A stretch of 32,000 bases of DNA from contig CAMAXW010000011.1 in the NCBI GenBank assembly GCA_945862315.1, positions 1-32,000 on the forward strand, given 5' to 3'. The first letter of the stretch is position 1. Every line of letters begins with the position of its first letter. Source of the stretch: Klebsiella pneumoniae. Its GTDB lineage: Bacteria; Pseudomonadota; Gammaproteobacteria; Ga0077536. Of the stretch, positions 1 to 9,950 are shown piece after piece. The position numbers and the translations under genes are program-made. The notes below the pieces were generated by a model. It searched no databases. It had not been told where the DNA came from and saw only the letters and a program-made list of their open reading frames with translations.

Positions 1-801
1 GTAGGGCAGGGTGCCGTACTCGAACCGTTCGGGCACCTCATTGGTGGATGGCAGTAGTTTGTCGGGTGTCAGCCTTTCGAGTAGTGCCGGTGACGCCACC
101 AGAGCCCCCAGATGGGGGCCGAGAAACTTATAGGACGAGCAGGCGAAGAAATCAGCACCGAGCGCTTGTACATCGACGCACGCATGCGCGGTGTAATGCA
201 CGCCATCGACATACACGAGCGCACCCACTGTGTGGGCCAGCGTGGTGAGTGCCGCGACGGGCGGCAGGGTGCCGAGAAGATTGGAGGCCGCGGTGACCGC
301 CACTAGCTTCGTGCGTTCGCTGAGCAAGTCTTGAAACTGCGCAATACTCACCTGACTCGTCACCGGATCGAAGTCGAGCCAGCGCACCGTGGCACCCCTG
401 CGCTGGGCCGCTTGAACCCAAGGACGCACATTGGAGTCGTGGTCGAGCCTGGTCACGATAATTTCGTCGCCCGGCAGCCAGGAAGCTGACAGCAGTCGCG
501 AGAAATCGTAGGCGAGCTGGGTGGCACTCCGGCCAAAAACAACGCCGCGAGGATCACCGTTGACGAGGTCGGCGATCGCCTGACGCGCGCCGATCACCGT
601 GCTTTCGGCGTTTCTCTCGCCTAGCGTGATGGCGCCACGGTTGGCGATCGGCCCCTCAAGGGCCGCGGCGATCGCGGCGATCACTTGGCGTGGTGTCTGT
701 GTTCCACCCGGTCCATCAAACAATGCCCAGCCGCTGGCGAGCGACGGAAAATCGGCGCGAATACGGTCAATATCGTAGGAAAAGATGGGAGAATTTGGCA
801 T
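1..801 (-). CDS. Cysteine desulfurase-like aminotransferase class V (partial, 3' end off window)
   Basis: An open minus-strand frame runs from the ATG at 799-801 to the window edge without a stop, giving the first 267 residues. It reads as a fold-type I PLP enzyme of aminotransferase class V. The N-terminus has the FDGPGGTQTP segment (about residues 28-37). The PLP-binding lysine is K225, in SSYKFLGPHLG. The region VYVDGVHYTAHACVDV supplies the aspartate and histidine of the cofactor pocket. The pattern resembles the cysteine desulfurase-like subfamily (VC1184 type) more than housekeeping IscS or SufS, and no isc or suf partner is visible. The desulfurase catalytic cysteine, if present, would lie beyond the window, so the activity (cysteine desulfuration, selenocysteine lyase or other) is unproven. 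The gene is divergent from the amidohydrolase at 1379. Family assignment is confident; substrate is not. Confidence 0.85.
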   Translation of the reverse strand, partial: MPNSPIFSYDIDRIRADFPSLASGWALFDGPGGTQTPRQVIAAIAAALEGPIANRGAITLGERNAESTVIGARQAIADLVNGDPRGVVFGRSATQLAYDFSRLLSASWLPGDEIIVTRLDHDSNVRPWVQAAQRRGATVRWLDFDPVTSQVSIAQFQDLLSERTKLVAVTAASNLLGTLPPVAALTTLAHTVGALVYVDGVHYTAHACVDVQALGADFFACSSYKFLGPHLGALVASPALLERLTPDKLLPSTNEVPERFEYGTLPY

Positions 802-1378
802 GTGTTGAAGCTCAGATAGGTCTTCCGCAGGGTTGGGGTGACGCGCCTGTTGGCGAGCTCGGTGCGGCCAAGTTGGCTCGCCGAACTGGCAGTGCAACGG
901 ATGGTCTCACTGCTTCCGACAAACCGCACGCTGCATGCTTCCGTTCTGCTGTTCAGCCGCTGACCACCCTCGCGGGTGCGGGTGCGGTCCTCTCGACGCT
1001 GGTCTGGTGTAACGCCGATTGCGGCCAAACTGCTCACCGGTTCGGCGTACACGCCACCATGGCGCACCCGCAGAGAGCGTTTCGCTGGCGACTTTTAGCC
1101 CTACTTCAGACCGGCGATTAGCGGCTGCGTGAGCGAGTTTCTCGCTCGTCTCAGTTGAGACTAAACGAGCCCGGGCGGTCGTATTTTCCGAACAGAAAAT
1201 ACCTGTAAATCTGCCCGCCCAGTAAAACCCTAGTGCAGGTGGTGACTTATCCACTCTGGATCCTGCCGTGCGCCGCGTGCGCCTGCAAAGATACCGGCGC
1301 TAGATTTCGGCGGAAGGGGCAGTTACTCTCGATGGTGTCCCGTTTTTCGAACATCGTTATGGATGGAGAAATTTACGT
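802..1378. other. Divergent intergenic region with inverted repeats, no convincing gene
   Basis: This 577-base spacer separates two divergent starts. Open frames exist on both strands (for example 690-1121 plus and 907-1254 minus), but they overlap each other and are rich in arginine and proline without domain-like patterns. The plus frame also lies partly inside the desulfurase-like gene. I do not call them. Inverted repeats are visible: an imperfect one with arms 849-857 and 877-886, and two clean ones at 1148-1161 and 1181-1202. No sigma-70 promoter stands out, although promoters for both flanking genes should be here. Confidence 0.6.
1148..1202. repeat. Two adjacent perfect inverted repeats
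   Basis: Repeat one has arms GTCTCA (1148-1153) and TGAGAC (1156-1161) around a 2-base centre. Repeat two has arms GTATTTTC (1181-1188) and GAAAATAC (1195-1202) around CGAACA. The second is flanked by partly complementary GC-rich stretches (GGGCGG at 1173-1178 and CCGCCC within 1213-1220). They lie about 180-230 bases before the amidohydrolase start. Dyad operators or a structured leader are possible; no protein partner can be named. Confidence 0.45.
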
Positions 1379-2521
1379 ATGGGCGCACTCAACCAAATCG
1401 TCGACCGACCGATTATCTCAGCTGATTCTCACGTGATGGAGCCACCAGGCACCTACGTCGACCGGATCGCTCACAAGTATCGAGCCACTGCGCCCCGGGT
1501 CGAATCCGACCCCAATCGGGGCGACATTTACGTCATCCACGGCATGCCAGACACGATTCCGATGGGGCTCGTGGCGGCTGCTGGCAAGTCTGCGCAGGAG
1601 CTAGGACAGGCGGCGCGGAGCGCGAAGTTTGAAGACTTGCATCGTGGTGGCTGGGATCCGCAAGCCCGCATCGGTGATCAGGATCGTGACGGCGTAGCCG
1701 GCGAAATCATCTACCCGAGTGTGGGCATGGTGTTATGTAACCACCCCGATCCAGATTACAAAAAAGCCTGTTTCGACGCCTATAACTTGTGGATTACCGA
1801 GTATTGCGATGCGCATCGTGAGCGCCTGTTCGGTGTGGGTCAGACGGCCATGCGCACGCCGGCAGAGGGCATCAAGGACTTACAAGAAATAAAACGCCTC
1901 GGCTTGCGCGGCGTGATGATGCCGGGCTTCCCGGTGCTCGAAGACTACGACCATGAAATTTACGATGAGTTTTGGGCTGCCGCCAGCGAACTGGGGTTAC
2001 CCATTAGTTTTCATATTTTGACGGCCAAAGATGGCGTTCCAGGCGCCAATGGTTCCTCACGCGCCCGTGGACCCAAGTTAAATGGCTTCATGACCATCAT
2101 CCGGGGTTGTCAGGACATCATGGGTACCCTGATTTTTGGTGGCGTTTTCGAGCGCCATCCCACATTGAAAATCGTGTGCGTGGAGGCCGATGCCGGCTGG
2201 GTGCCGCACTACATGTACCGGATGGATCACGCCTACGATCGGCACCGCTACTGGCTCACGGCGGGTAAGTTATCGAAAATGCCCAGTGAGTACTTCCGCG
2301 AAAACATTTACGTGACTTTCCAAGACGACTGGGTCGCCTTTAAGACCATGGATCTATGCAATCCGCGCCGTTTGATGTGGGCCAACGATTTTCCGCACAG
2401 CGATTCCACTTGGCCGAACTCACAAGCGCTGCTCGCCACCCATACGGCGGCATTGTCTACCCAAAGCAAACAGTGGCTGTTGCACGATAACGTAGCGGAG
2501 CTCTACAAGCTCTCGCACTGA
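1379..2521 (+). CDS. Amidohydrolase family 2 TIM-barrel metal-dependent hydrolase
   Basis: This 380-residue protein has the signature of the amidohydrolase-2 family (ACMSD- and LigW-like hydrolases and decarboxylases). The metal-binding D-x-H pair is at residues 16-18 (ISADSHVMEP). A second histidine is in SFHIL (H212). CVEADAGWVPHYMYRMDH is at 267-284. The late catalytic aspartate is D337, in WANDFPHSD. No signal peptide is seen, so it is probably cytosolic. The start ATG is preceded by GGAG at 1365-1368 with a 10-base spacer. Family members remove CO2 from, or hydrolyse, aromatic and related carboxylates, but the substrate here is unknown. The nearest neighbour upstream is the divergent PLP enzyme; downstream hemB converges. 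The gene stands alone, so context gives no pathway. Confidence 0.9.
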   Translation: MGALNQIVDRPIISADSHVMEPPGTYVDRIAHKYRATAPRVESDPNRGDIYVIHGMPDTIPMGLVAAAGKSAQELGQAARSAKFEDLHRGGWDPQARIGDQDRDGVAGEIIYPSVGMVLCNHPDPDYKKACFDAYNLWITEYCDAHRERLFGVGQTAMRTPAEGIKDLQEIKRLGLRGVMMPGFPVLEDYDHEIYDEFWAAASELGLPISFHILTAKDGVPGANGSSRARGPKLNGFMTIIRGCQDIMGTLIFGGVFERHPTLKIVCVEADAGWVPHYMYRMDHAYDRHRYWLTAGKLSKMPSEYFRENIYVTFQDDWVAFKTMDLCNPRRLMWANDFPHSDSTWPNSQALLATHTAALSTQSKQWLLHDNVAELYKLSH

Positions 2522-2636
2522 GTGTGGGGTGCTGCGAGCGCCCAGGTGTGGCGGCGGGGTAGCACTCACGAGTGACAGGTCTTGCGAGCGATTGGCGTTG
2601 CGGCGCGGCGCGTGAATACGCGTGCGGAGACGGTTG

Positions 2637-2657
2637 GCCTCAGTGTCCTGCTGAGGC
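2637..2657 (+). terminator. Hairpin downstream of the amidohydrolase
   Basis: Perfect 7-bp arms GCCTCAG (2637-2643) and CTGAGGC (2651-2657) enclose a 7-base loop, about 115 bases after the amidohydrolase stop. There is no immediate T-run, so it is only a candidate terminator or 3'-end structure. Confidence 0.3.
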
Positions 2658-2775
2658 TAGGCGCGCATCCTGTTTGAGCTTGCCCAAACCTATCCGGCTT
2701 GATGACCAGCGCGGCAGCTGGGTTGGGCCGCAATGCCCTCATCCAGAAAACTCACCCAGAGAACTCACCGGTGCC

Positions 2776-4528
<1,753 letters not shown>

Positions 4529-4546
4529 TAGCGAACGAAGGGTAAC

Positions 4547-4561
4547 GATGCTCGTTCTCCT
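4547..4561 (-). promoter_or_regulatory. Shine-Dalgarno site pointing to a possible ATC start of plsC
   Basis: In the transcript, AGGAG (4561-4557) is followed by a 7-base spacer and then ATC (4549-4547), in frame with plsC. The next canonical start, GTG at 4528, is 28 bases from this site and has no site of its own. The upstream in-frame stop is the gmhB TAG, so no other canonical start is available. Confidence 0.45.
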
Positions 4562-5092
4562 CTACTTGAGACGTCTGACCACTGCGGCAAGATCGGGGTA
4601 AACACTCAACCGCTCGTGTGCCGGTAATTTACTTAAGGTATCTAACCCGTGCCCGGTTTCCACTAGCACGGCGCGCGCACCGACGGCCCGCGCCGCCTCT
4701 AAATCGCTTAAGCGGTCGCCAACAAAAATAGCGTCGTGCAGCGGTGCGCCCGTGCGTTGGGCAATCGCCTCCAGCATGCCGGGTTGTGGTTTGCGGCAAC
4801 GGCAGTTGGCGTCGGGCGCGTGCGGACAATAAAGAATGGCCTCGATGCGACCGCCCAAACGCTGGACTTCGCTAATCAAACGGCTGTGGATGCGTTGCAA
4901 TTGGCCAACGTCGATAAGCCCACGGGCAATCCCGGATTGGTTGGACACCACAAACACGCGCAAGCCCATTTGGCTGGCCATCGCCAGCGCCTCGAGGCTG
5001 CCCGGCAGAGGATGCCATTCGTCCGGCGTTTTAATATAGCTCGCAGACTCCTCATTGATGACACCATCGCGGTCGACGATTAGCAGGCGCAT
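4562..5092 (-). CDS. gmhB: D-glycero-beta-D-manno-heptose 1,7-bisphosphate 7-phosphatase
   Basis: GmhB removes the 7-phosphate from heptose bisphosphate on the way to ADP-heptose for the LPS inner core. The 176-residue HAD phosphatase has the nucleophile motif DRDG (D7, D9). S50-NQ-SG follows FVV as motif II. K101 is in the CRCRKP stretch and GDRLSD is at 125-130. A structural zinc site typical of GmhB is visible as C89, H91, C97 and C99 (CPHAPDANCRC). The stop is 33 bases before the plsC GTG, and the start is 8 bases after the glyS stop, so it is co-transcribed. The association with glyQS and plsC is common in proteobacteria. Confidence 0.95.
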   Translation of the reverse strand: MRLLIVDRDGVINEESASYIKTPDEWHPLPGSLEALAMASQMGLRVFVVSNQSGIARGLIDVGQLQRIHSRLISEVQRLGGRIEAILYCPHAPDANCRCRKPQPGMLEAIAQRTGAPLHDAIFVGDRLSDLEAARAVGARAVLVETGHGLDTLSKLPAHERLSVYPDLAAVVRRLK

Positions 5093-5100
5093 TGGTGAGG

Positions 5101-7176
5101 TCAGGTGGCAGCGATATGACTGATATCAGCCACTCGCAAAAATAAAGCCTGCAGCGCACTCAGCAGTTGCAACCGATTGCGGCGCAGGGCGTCGTCTTCG
5201 GCCATCACCAGCACCTCCTCAAAGAAAGCATCCACCGGCGCGTGGAGTGCCGCGGCGCGCGCCAGATACCCAGCGTAGTCACCACTGCTTGCCAGTTCGG
5301 CAGTCTCCTGCGAGGCCAGTGCCAGTTCACGCGCGAGGGCCAACTCCGCGGGCTCCACCAGCAGCGCGGGGTCAGGTTGACCGGGGGTGAAATCGGGGGC
5401 TTTGCGCAGAATATTACTGATGCGTTTGTTGGCAGCCGCCAATGACAGTGCGGCGGGCAGCTGCAGGAACGCCTCTACGGCGAGAATGCGTCGGCGCAGT
5501 TCGCGCGGCTGCGTGGGGCGGGTGACGAGGACTGATTCCACGACGTCGGCGCGGCTGCCACGCTCGTGAAAATAACCGCGCGCGCGCTCGAGCATGAAAT
5601 CGAAGACCGCCACTGGCGTGCCGGCCGCGATGCGTTCGGCATGCCCAGCCGCCGCCGCGTTCAGGCCGGCCAGCAAATCGATGGGAGAATCGGTCTCCAT
5701 GCAAATCCGCAGGCAGCCAAGTGCCGCACGCCGCAGGGCGTAGGGATCTTTATCGCCGGTGGGGGCACCGCCGACCCCAAAGATGCCGGTTAGGGTGTCG
5801 AGTTTGTCGGCGATGGCTAGGCACTGCCCGCTCGGCGAGGCCGGGATTGCATCCCCCGCGTAACGTGGCTGATAAAACTCCCGCAGCGCTGCGACGACGG
5901 CCGGCGGCTCGCCGTCGTGCGCCGCGTAGTAGCTGCCCATCGTGCCCTGCAGTTCGGGAAATTCGCCCACCATTTCGCAAATGAGATCGCAGCGTGACAA
6001 GCGCGCGGCGCGCGCCGGGTATTCCGCCAGCACGTTAAACAACGGCGCAAGCTGACCTGCCAGCACCGCAACCCGCTCGCTTTTTTCCAACAACGAGCCC
6101 AAGCGGCGCTCAAATACCATGTCGGCGAGACGCGCCAACCGGGTCGCCAGTGGGGTGGCACGATCTTTATTCCAGAAAAACACGGCGTCGCTTAAGCGCG
6201 GCCTGATCACGCGCTCGTTGCCACTGCGGATGAGTTCTGGCTGGGGACTGTCGATGTTCGCAATGGTCACGAACTGATTGAGCAGTTGCCCGGTAGGGTC
6301 TTCCAGCGGGAAGTATTTTTGATGGCCCTGCATGCTGGCGATGAGCGCTTCGCGCGGTACCGCGAGAAAATGGGCGTCAAAACTGCCAGTGATAGCGCAC
6401 GGCCATTCCACTAGCGCGGTGACTTCATCGAGCAATTGCGGGTCGATTAGCGGACATCCGCCGGCGTCTATACCGGCTTGTGTGATCAGCGCTCGCACCC
6501 GCTCGCGGCGTACGGCGAAGTCCACGATCACTCGGCCCGAGGTGGCCAACAGCTGTTCGTAATCGCCCGGCACCGCCAAGGGGATAGACGCGGCACCCAT
6601 ATAGCGATGCCCACGCGAAATAGCACTACTGCGCACGCCAAAAATCTCCGCCGGAATGACCTGAGTACCGTGCAGCAGCACTAACCACTGCACTGGGCGC
6701 ACGAACTGGTAATCGGCACTGCCCCAGCGCATGCGCTTAGGAATCGGCAGCGCGGCCAGCGCGTCTTCAATCATGCCGGGCAGCAGCGCTGCCAGCGCCA
6801 GCCCCGGCACGAGGCTGCGGAAGGTCAGCCATTCGCCTTTGTCGGTGGCCTGTCGTTCCAGCGCCGCCATTTCTACCCCACAGGATCGCGCAAAACCCAA
6901 CGCAGCACCGGTGGGCGCGCCCTGTGCGTCAAAAGCTGCTGCCACCGCCGGGCCGCGACGTTCAATTTGTTGGTCTGGCTGACGCGCCGGCACTTGTTCA
7001 ATCAGCAACGCGAGACGCCGCGGCGTCGCAAAGGCGCGGCAAGGTCCGCACTGCAGGCCAGCCTGCGTGAGGCGGCGCAACACTTCGGTTTGAAAGTGCT
7101 TAGAGAGCGTGAGCAGCGCCTTAGGTGGCAGCTCCTCGGTGCCTAGTTCAATGAGTAAATCGGCCGGGAGGGTCAT
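5101..7176 (-). CDS. glyS: Glycyl-tRNA synthetase beta subunit
   Basis: GlyS is the large subunit of the bacterial alpha2-beta2 glycyl-tRNA synthetase. It recognises tRNA-Gly and cooperates with GlyQ in aminoacylation. The 691-residue length fits the family (about 690). The N-terminus carries the family motif [12 protein letters not shown] (residues 11-22). [11 protein letters not shown] is in the middle region. The C-terminal third resembles the DALR-type anticodon-binding domain, ending in [18 protein letters not shown]. The ATG overlaps the glyQ stop by four bases (ATGA), so the two subunits are translationally coupled. gmhB follows 8 bases later. Confidence 0.97.
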   Translation of the reverse strand: MTLPADLLIELGTEELPPKALLTLSKHFQTEVLRRLTQAGLQCGPCRAFATPRRLALLIEQVPARQPDQQIERRGPAVAAAFDAQGAPTGAALGFARSCGVEMAALERQATDKGEWLTFRSLVPGLALAALLPGMIEDALAALPIPKRMRWGSADYQFVRPVQWLVLLHGTQVIPAEIFGVRSSAISRGHRYMGAASIPLAVPGDYEQLLATSGRVIVDFAVRRERVRALITQAGIDAGGCPLIDPQLLDEVTALVEWPCAITGSFDAHFLAVPREALIASMQGHQKYFPLEDPTGQLLNQFVTIANIDSPQPELIRSGNERVIRPRLSDAVFFWNKDRATPLATRLARLADMVFERRLGSLLEKSERVAVLAGQLAPLFNVLAEYPARAARLSRCDLICEMVGEFPELQGTMGSYYAAHDGEPPAVVAALREFYQPRYAGDAIPASPSGQCLAIADKLDTLTGIFGVGGAPTGDKDPYALRRAALGCLRICMETDSPIDLLAGLNAAAAGHAERIAAGTPVAVFDFMLERARGYFHERGSRADVVESVLVTRPTQPRELRRRILAVEAFLQLPAALSLAAANKRISNILRKAPDFTPGQPDPALLVEPAELALARELALASQETAELASSGDYAGYLARAAALHAPVDAFFEEVLVMAEDDALRRNRLQLLSALQALFLRVADISHIAAT

Positions 7177-8102
7177 GGGGTGGGGCTCGCTGCGGCGGCC
7201 CGCGCCACCAAAGGAAAGCCCAGTGCTTCTCGCGCCGCGTAGTAGGTCTGGGCGATGCTACGGGCCAGTGCTCGTACGCGCAGAATATAGCGCTGGCGTT
7301 CCGTCACGGAGATCGCCCGACGGGCATCCAATAAATTAAAAGTATGCGAAGCCTTGACCATCATTTCGTAGGCCGGCAGGGCGAGCTTGGCTTCGATCAG
7401 TCGGTTGGCTTCCGCCTCACAGTGATTAAACCAACCGAACAAAATTTCGGTATTCGCCTGCTCGAAATTGTAGGTGGACATCTCTACCTCATTTTGATGG
7501 TAGATATCGCCATAGGTCACCACCTGCCCCGCATGACTCGTCCAAACCAAATCGAAAACCGAATCAACGCCCTGCAGGTACATGGCAATACGTTCAAGGC
7601 CATAGGTGATTTCGCCCGCCACCGGCCTGCAATCCAGCCCACCGACCTGCTGAAAATAAGTGAACTGGGTAATTTCCATGCCGTTTAACCAGACTTCCCA
7701 ACCCAAGCCCCAAGCCCCCAAAGTCGGCGATTCCCAGTTGTCTTCAACAAAGCGAATATCGTGCACGCGGGTATCTACCCCCAACGTGGCCAGCGACGCG
7801 AGATACAAATCTTGTAAATCGCTGGGCGAGGGTTTGAGGATGACCTGAAATTGGTAGTAGTGCTGGAGACGGTTAGGGTTCTCACCGTAACGACCGTCGG
7901 TGGGGCGCCGCGATGGCTGCACGTAGGCCGCCCGCCAAGGCTCTGGACCGATGGCCCGTAAGAACGTGGCGGGATGAAAGGTGCCGGCGCCCATTTCCAT
8001 ATCGTAAGGCTGGGCAATCACACAGCCACGTTCGCCCCAGAAAGTTTGCAACCGGAAAATGAGTTCCTGGAAGGTGCTGGGAGGTGCTTGAAGGTCGGTC
8101 AT
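7173..8102 (-). CDS. glyQ: Glycyl-tRNA synthetase alpha subunit
   Basis: GlyQ carries the class II catalytic core that makes glycyl-adenylate. Recognisable segments are [13 protein letters not shown] near the N-terminus, [20 protein letters not shown], and [19 protein letters not shown] (motif 2 region). [13 protein letters not shown] is motif 3-like. I place the start at the ATG ending at 8102 (MTDLQAPPS), giving 309 residues. The frame stays open to 8171, but those extra 23 residues do not look like the family, and the -10 element at 8149-8154 lies within them. No strong Shine-Dalgarno site is seen. It is the first gene of the operon leading through hemB. Confidence 0.96.
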   Translation of the reverse strand: MTDLQAPPSTFQELIFRLQTFWGERGCVIAQPYDMEMGAGTFHPATFLRAIGPEPWRAAYVQPSRRPTDGRYGENPNRLQHYYQFQVILKPSPSDLQDLYLASLATLGVDTRVHDIRFVEDNWESPTLGAWGLGWEVWLNGMEITQFTYFQQVGGLDCRPVAGEITYGLERIAMYLQGVDSVFDLVWTSHAGQVVTYGDIYHQNEVEMSTYNFEQANTEILFGWFNHCEAEANRLIEAKLALPAYEMMVKASHTFNLLDARRAISVTERQRYILRVRALARSIAQTYYAAREALGFPLVARAAAASPTP

Positions 8103-8148
8103 TCGCGTGCTGCTGCCAGTTCGTCGGAGGGCTTTGCGGGGGCTTTGG

Positions 8149-8177
8149 AGTATAGCCGCTGGTCCGCGCACTGCCTA
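8149..8177 (-). promoter_or_regulatory. Sigma-70-type promoter of the glyQ operon
   Basis: Read on the minus strand there is a -35 TAGGCA (8177-8172), a 17-base spacer and a -10 TATACT (8154-8149). The start of transcription would fall near 8142, giving a leader of about 40 bases before the glyQ ATG. Confidence 0.55.
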
Positions 8178-8256
8178 TGTGATGGCGGGTGTCTCAAGGT
8201 GACGGGGTGGTGGTCGATAGCTCTCTCACACGCAAATGGCGGGAGATATGACAGTG

Positions 8257-8820
8257 ATGGTAGACCTGCAACTTGCCGAAGCCGCTGGCTGGCGCGCCTT
8301 AATGACGTTGGCTCAGCAGAATGCGCAAATTTTTCTATCCGACGCCATCGAGCAGTACGCGGTGTCGTTGCTGTATCGCAGTCTGGGGACCGCCGCGAGT
8401 GGCAACGGTCGCCAAGTCACGCGATTCACCCGACATTTGCTCGCTGCACGGGACGAGCCCGTAGACAATTTACCGGCGGTGGGCGACCACTGCCTGTTGT
8501 TTGCCGGTTTGCTGACCGAGCAGGCGATGCGTCAGGGGATCCCTGTCACCTACTTCGTGCAGGTTGGGCAGCAGGCCTATCATGACCACGCCGCGCGCAC
8601 GTCCGGCGCGGATGGCCTGCTCTATCGCGAACTGGCCCAGCATTTCGTGGCCTTGCTGGATGTGTTCCTGACCATGCGTGAGCTGAACGATTCCGGCCCC
8701 AGTCTCGATGGCCTTAACGCCTACCAACTCTGGTGCGAGACGGGCAGTCATCATGGGTGGCAGGTGTTGCGTCAGCTCACCCCGGCGCTACCCGCCGTTG
8801 CAACTCACGCCAGACATTAG
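8257..8820 (+). CDS. Conserved-looking hypothetical protein
   Basis: I do not recognise this gene. It encodes about 187 residues, mostly amphipathic helix by eye, with no signal peptide and no membrane segment, so it is probably cytosolic. Notable segments are DHCLLFAGLLTEQAMRQ, then IPVTYFVQVGQQAYHDHA, then LLYRELAQHFVALLDVF. This looks like a compact folded domain rather than a chance frame. The frame begins at ATG 8236. GGGAG (8241-8245) lies inside it and favours GTG 8254 or ATG 8257 (spacers 8 and 11); I use 8257. It is divergent from glyQ and converges on the DUF4340 gene only 8 bases away. With no operon partner, context gives no function. Confidence 0.75.
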   Translation: MVDLQLAEAAGWRALMTLAQQNAQIFLSDAIEQYAVSLLYRSLGTAASGNGRQVTRFTRHLLAARDEPVDNLPAVGDHCLLFAGLLTEQAMRQGIPVTYFVQVGQQAYHDHAARTSGADGLLYRELAQHFVALLDVFLTMRELNDSGPSLDGLNAYQLWCETGSHHGWQVLRQLTPALPAVATHARH

Positions 8821-8828
8821 CCCGGCAG

Positions 8829-9950
8829 CTACTCCGGCATGGACGTCGTGGGTTGTAGGCCTTTGGGTTTGATCAAATCTTCGAGTGTTTTATCCAGCGC
8901 GCGACCTTTGTAGTCGGGCAGCTGGTACACCCAGTGCTGCGTCCGCGCGTTGAGTAACGCGACTTCGGCGGCGACGTCGGCCACCGGGGCCGGGGCTGAC
9001 GGCACGCTGCCGGGCGGGAGGTTTTTGTCGTTAGCCGGTGGCTGTGTGGCGGGGGTTACCCCGGTTTGTCGCGCGAAGGAAAAAGCGATCAGGCTCTGGC
9101 CGTTCACGACATAGCGTTTCAGGGTGGTGACCAGACCATCGAAAGTTGCAATTTCGGCACTGCTTTGCGGGCTCAGCCCCGCCACTTTGCTGGCCGCGGC
9201 GACATCATCGAAGCGCAAGTCCACTAACAACGCACCCATGCTGGATACCATCGCCACCGAGCGCGGTTCACTGCCCTTGGGTATTTTTTGCAGCGTAAAT
9301 AATTGCTCTTGCGGGCTGGCTTTTGCCAACACCACGGGCGTTTTCCCGGGCTGCTGCAAGCTGACTTTCCGCACGCGTTCAACCGGTATATCGACCACGC
9401 TGGTGTCCAACCAGTCGTTGCGTTTGGCCTTCAAGAGCAACTCGCCTTCCACCAGCCAAGCGGTGGGCTCGCCTTGCCGGCGGACGTAATGGGCCGGGGC
9501 GTCCACCCGTTGTGCTTTGCGGGCTTTGCCGATCAATAAATCGGCCAGTGGCGCGTCTCTTTTGGCGCTCACGACCACTTCTCGTGTAGTGGCTTTAGGC
9601 GCGTCAGGCGCGTCCACACCGAGGGTGGCATACAGAGCCGGTGTGGCCGTTTTAGCTTCCCGCATTTTGAGGCTGGCCAATTGCACCAGCAGTTCTTTGA
9701 CCGCACCCGCGTTCACTACGAAGTTGTCGCGTGACGGCATCACCCAACCGGCGTCGAGGCGTTGCAGCGTCAGGTGTTCTTGGCCTTGGGTGATGTCAAT
9801 TTTCTGGACGTCGTTGAGTTGGGCCAGCAGGTCGGGATACAGCAGGGCGCTCGCGACGTCTTGGGCGGGTGCGCGTGTTTTAGCCACGTAGTGGGCCGCA
9901 TAAGCGAGCACTAGCGTCAGGCCTACCGACAGCAGTGCGCGGCGCTTCAT
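8829..9950 (-). CDS. DUF4340 domain protein, membrane-anchored
   Basis: The 373-residue protein begins with a signal-anchor helix (about residues 5-23, LSVGLTLVLAYAAHYVA). The rest is predicted to be periplasmic and contains repeated beta-rich modules of the DUF4340 type. An example is DVQKIDITQGQEHLTLQRLD followed by GWVMPSRDNFVVNAGAV, a pattern of lipid- or peptide-free thread-like repeats seen in proteins linked to GldG. The segment at about 300-320 is proline-rich. The ATG overlaps the stop of the GldG-like gene by four bases. It is the last of four coupled genes with an ABC exporter. Its molecular role is not known; it may be a periplasmic accessory of the transporter. Confidence 0.85.
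   Translation of the reverse strand: MKRRALLSVGLTLVLAYAAHYVAKTRAPAQDVASALLYPDLLAQLNDVQKIDITQGQEHLTLQRLDAGWVMPSRDNFVVNAGAVKELLVQLASLKMREAKTATPALYATLGVDAPDAPKATTREVVVSAKRDAPLADLLIGKARKAQRVDAPAHYVRRQGEPTAWLVEGELLLKAKRNDWLDTSVVDIPVERVRKVSLQQPGKTPVVLAKASPQEQLFTLQKIPKGSEPRSVAMVSSMGALLVDLRFDDVAAASKVAGLSPQSSAEIATFDGLVTTLKRYVVNGQSLIAFSFARQTGVTPATQPPANDKNLPPGSVPSAPAPVADVAAEVALLNARTQHWVYQLPDYKGRALDKTLEDLIKPKGLQPTTSMPE

Noticed and set aside
690-1254. Overlapping open frames on both strands (690-1121 plus, 681-1067 and 907-1254 minus)
   Set aside because: They overlap each other and the real desulfurase-like gene, have biased Arg/Pro composition typical of GC-rich shadows, and show no domain motif or good ribosome-binding site.
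1247-1255. DnaA-box-like TTATCCACT
   Set aside because: It is a single copy with one mismatch and no cluster or AT-rich unwinding region, so it does not support a replication origin here.
1429-1436. parS-like core TCACGTGA
   Set aside because: The flanks do not match the 16-base parS consensus and it lies inside the amidohydrolase gene. No better parS was seen near parAB.
8103-8171. N-terminal extension of glyQ
   Set aside because: The frame is open, but the added residues do not resemble GlyQ and the likely -10 element lies within this stretch.
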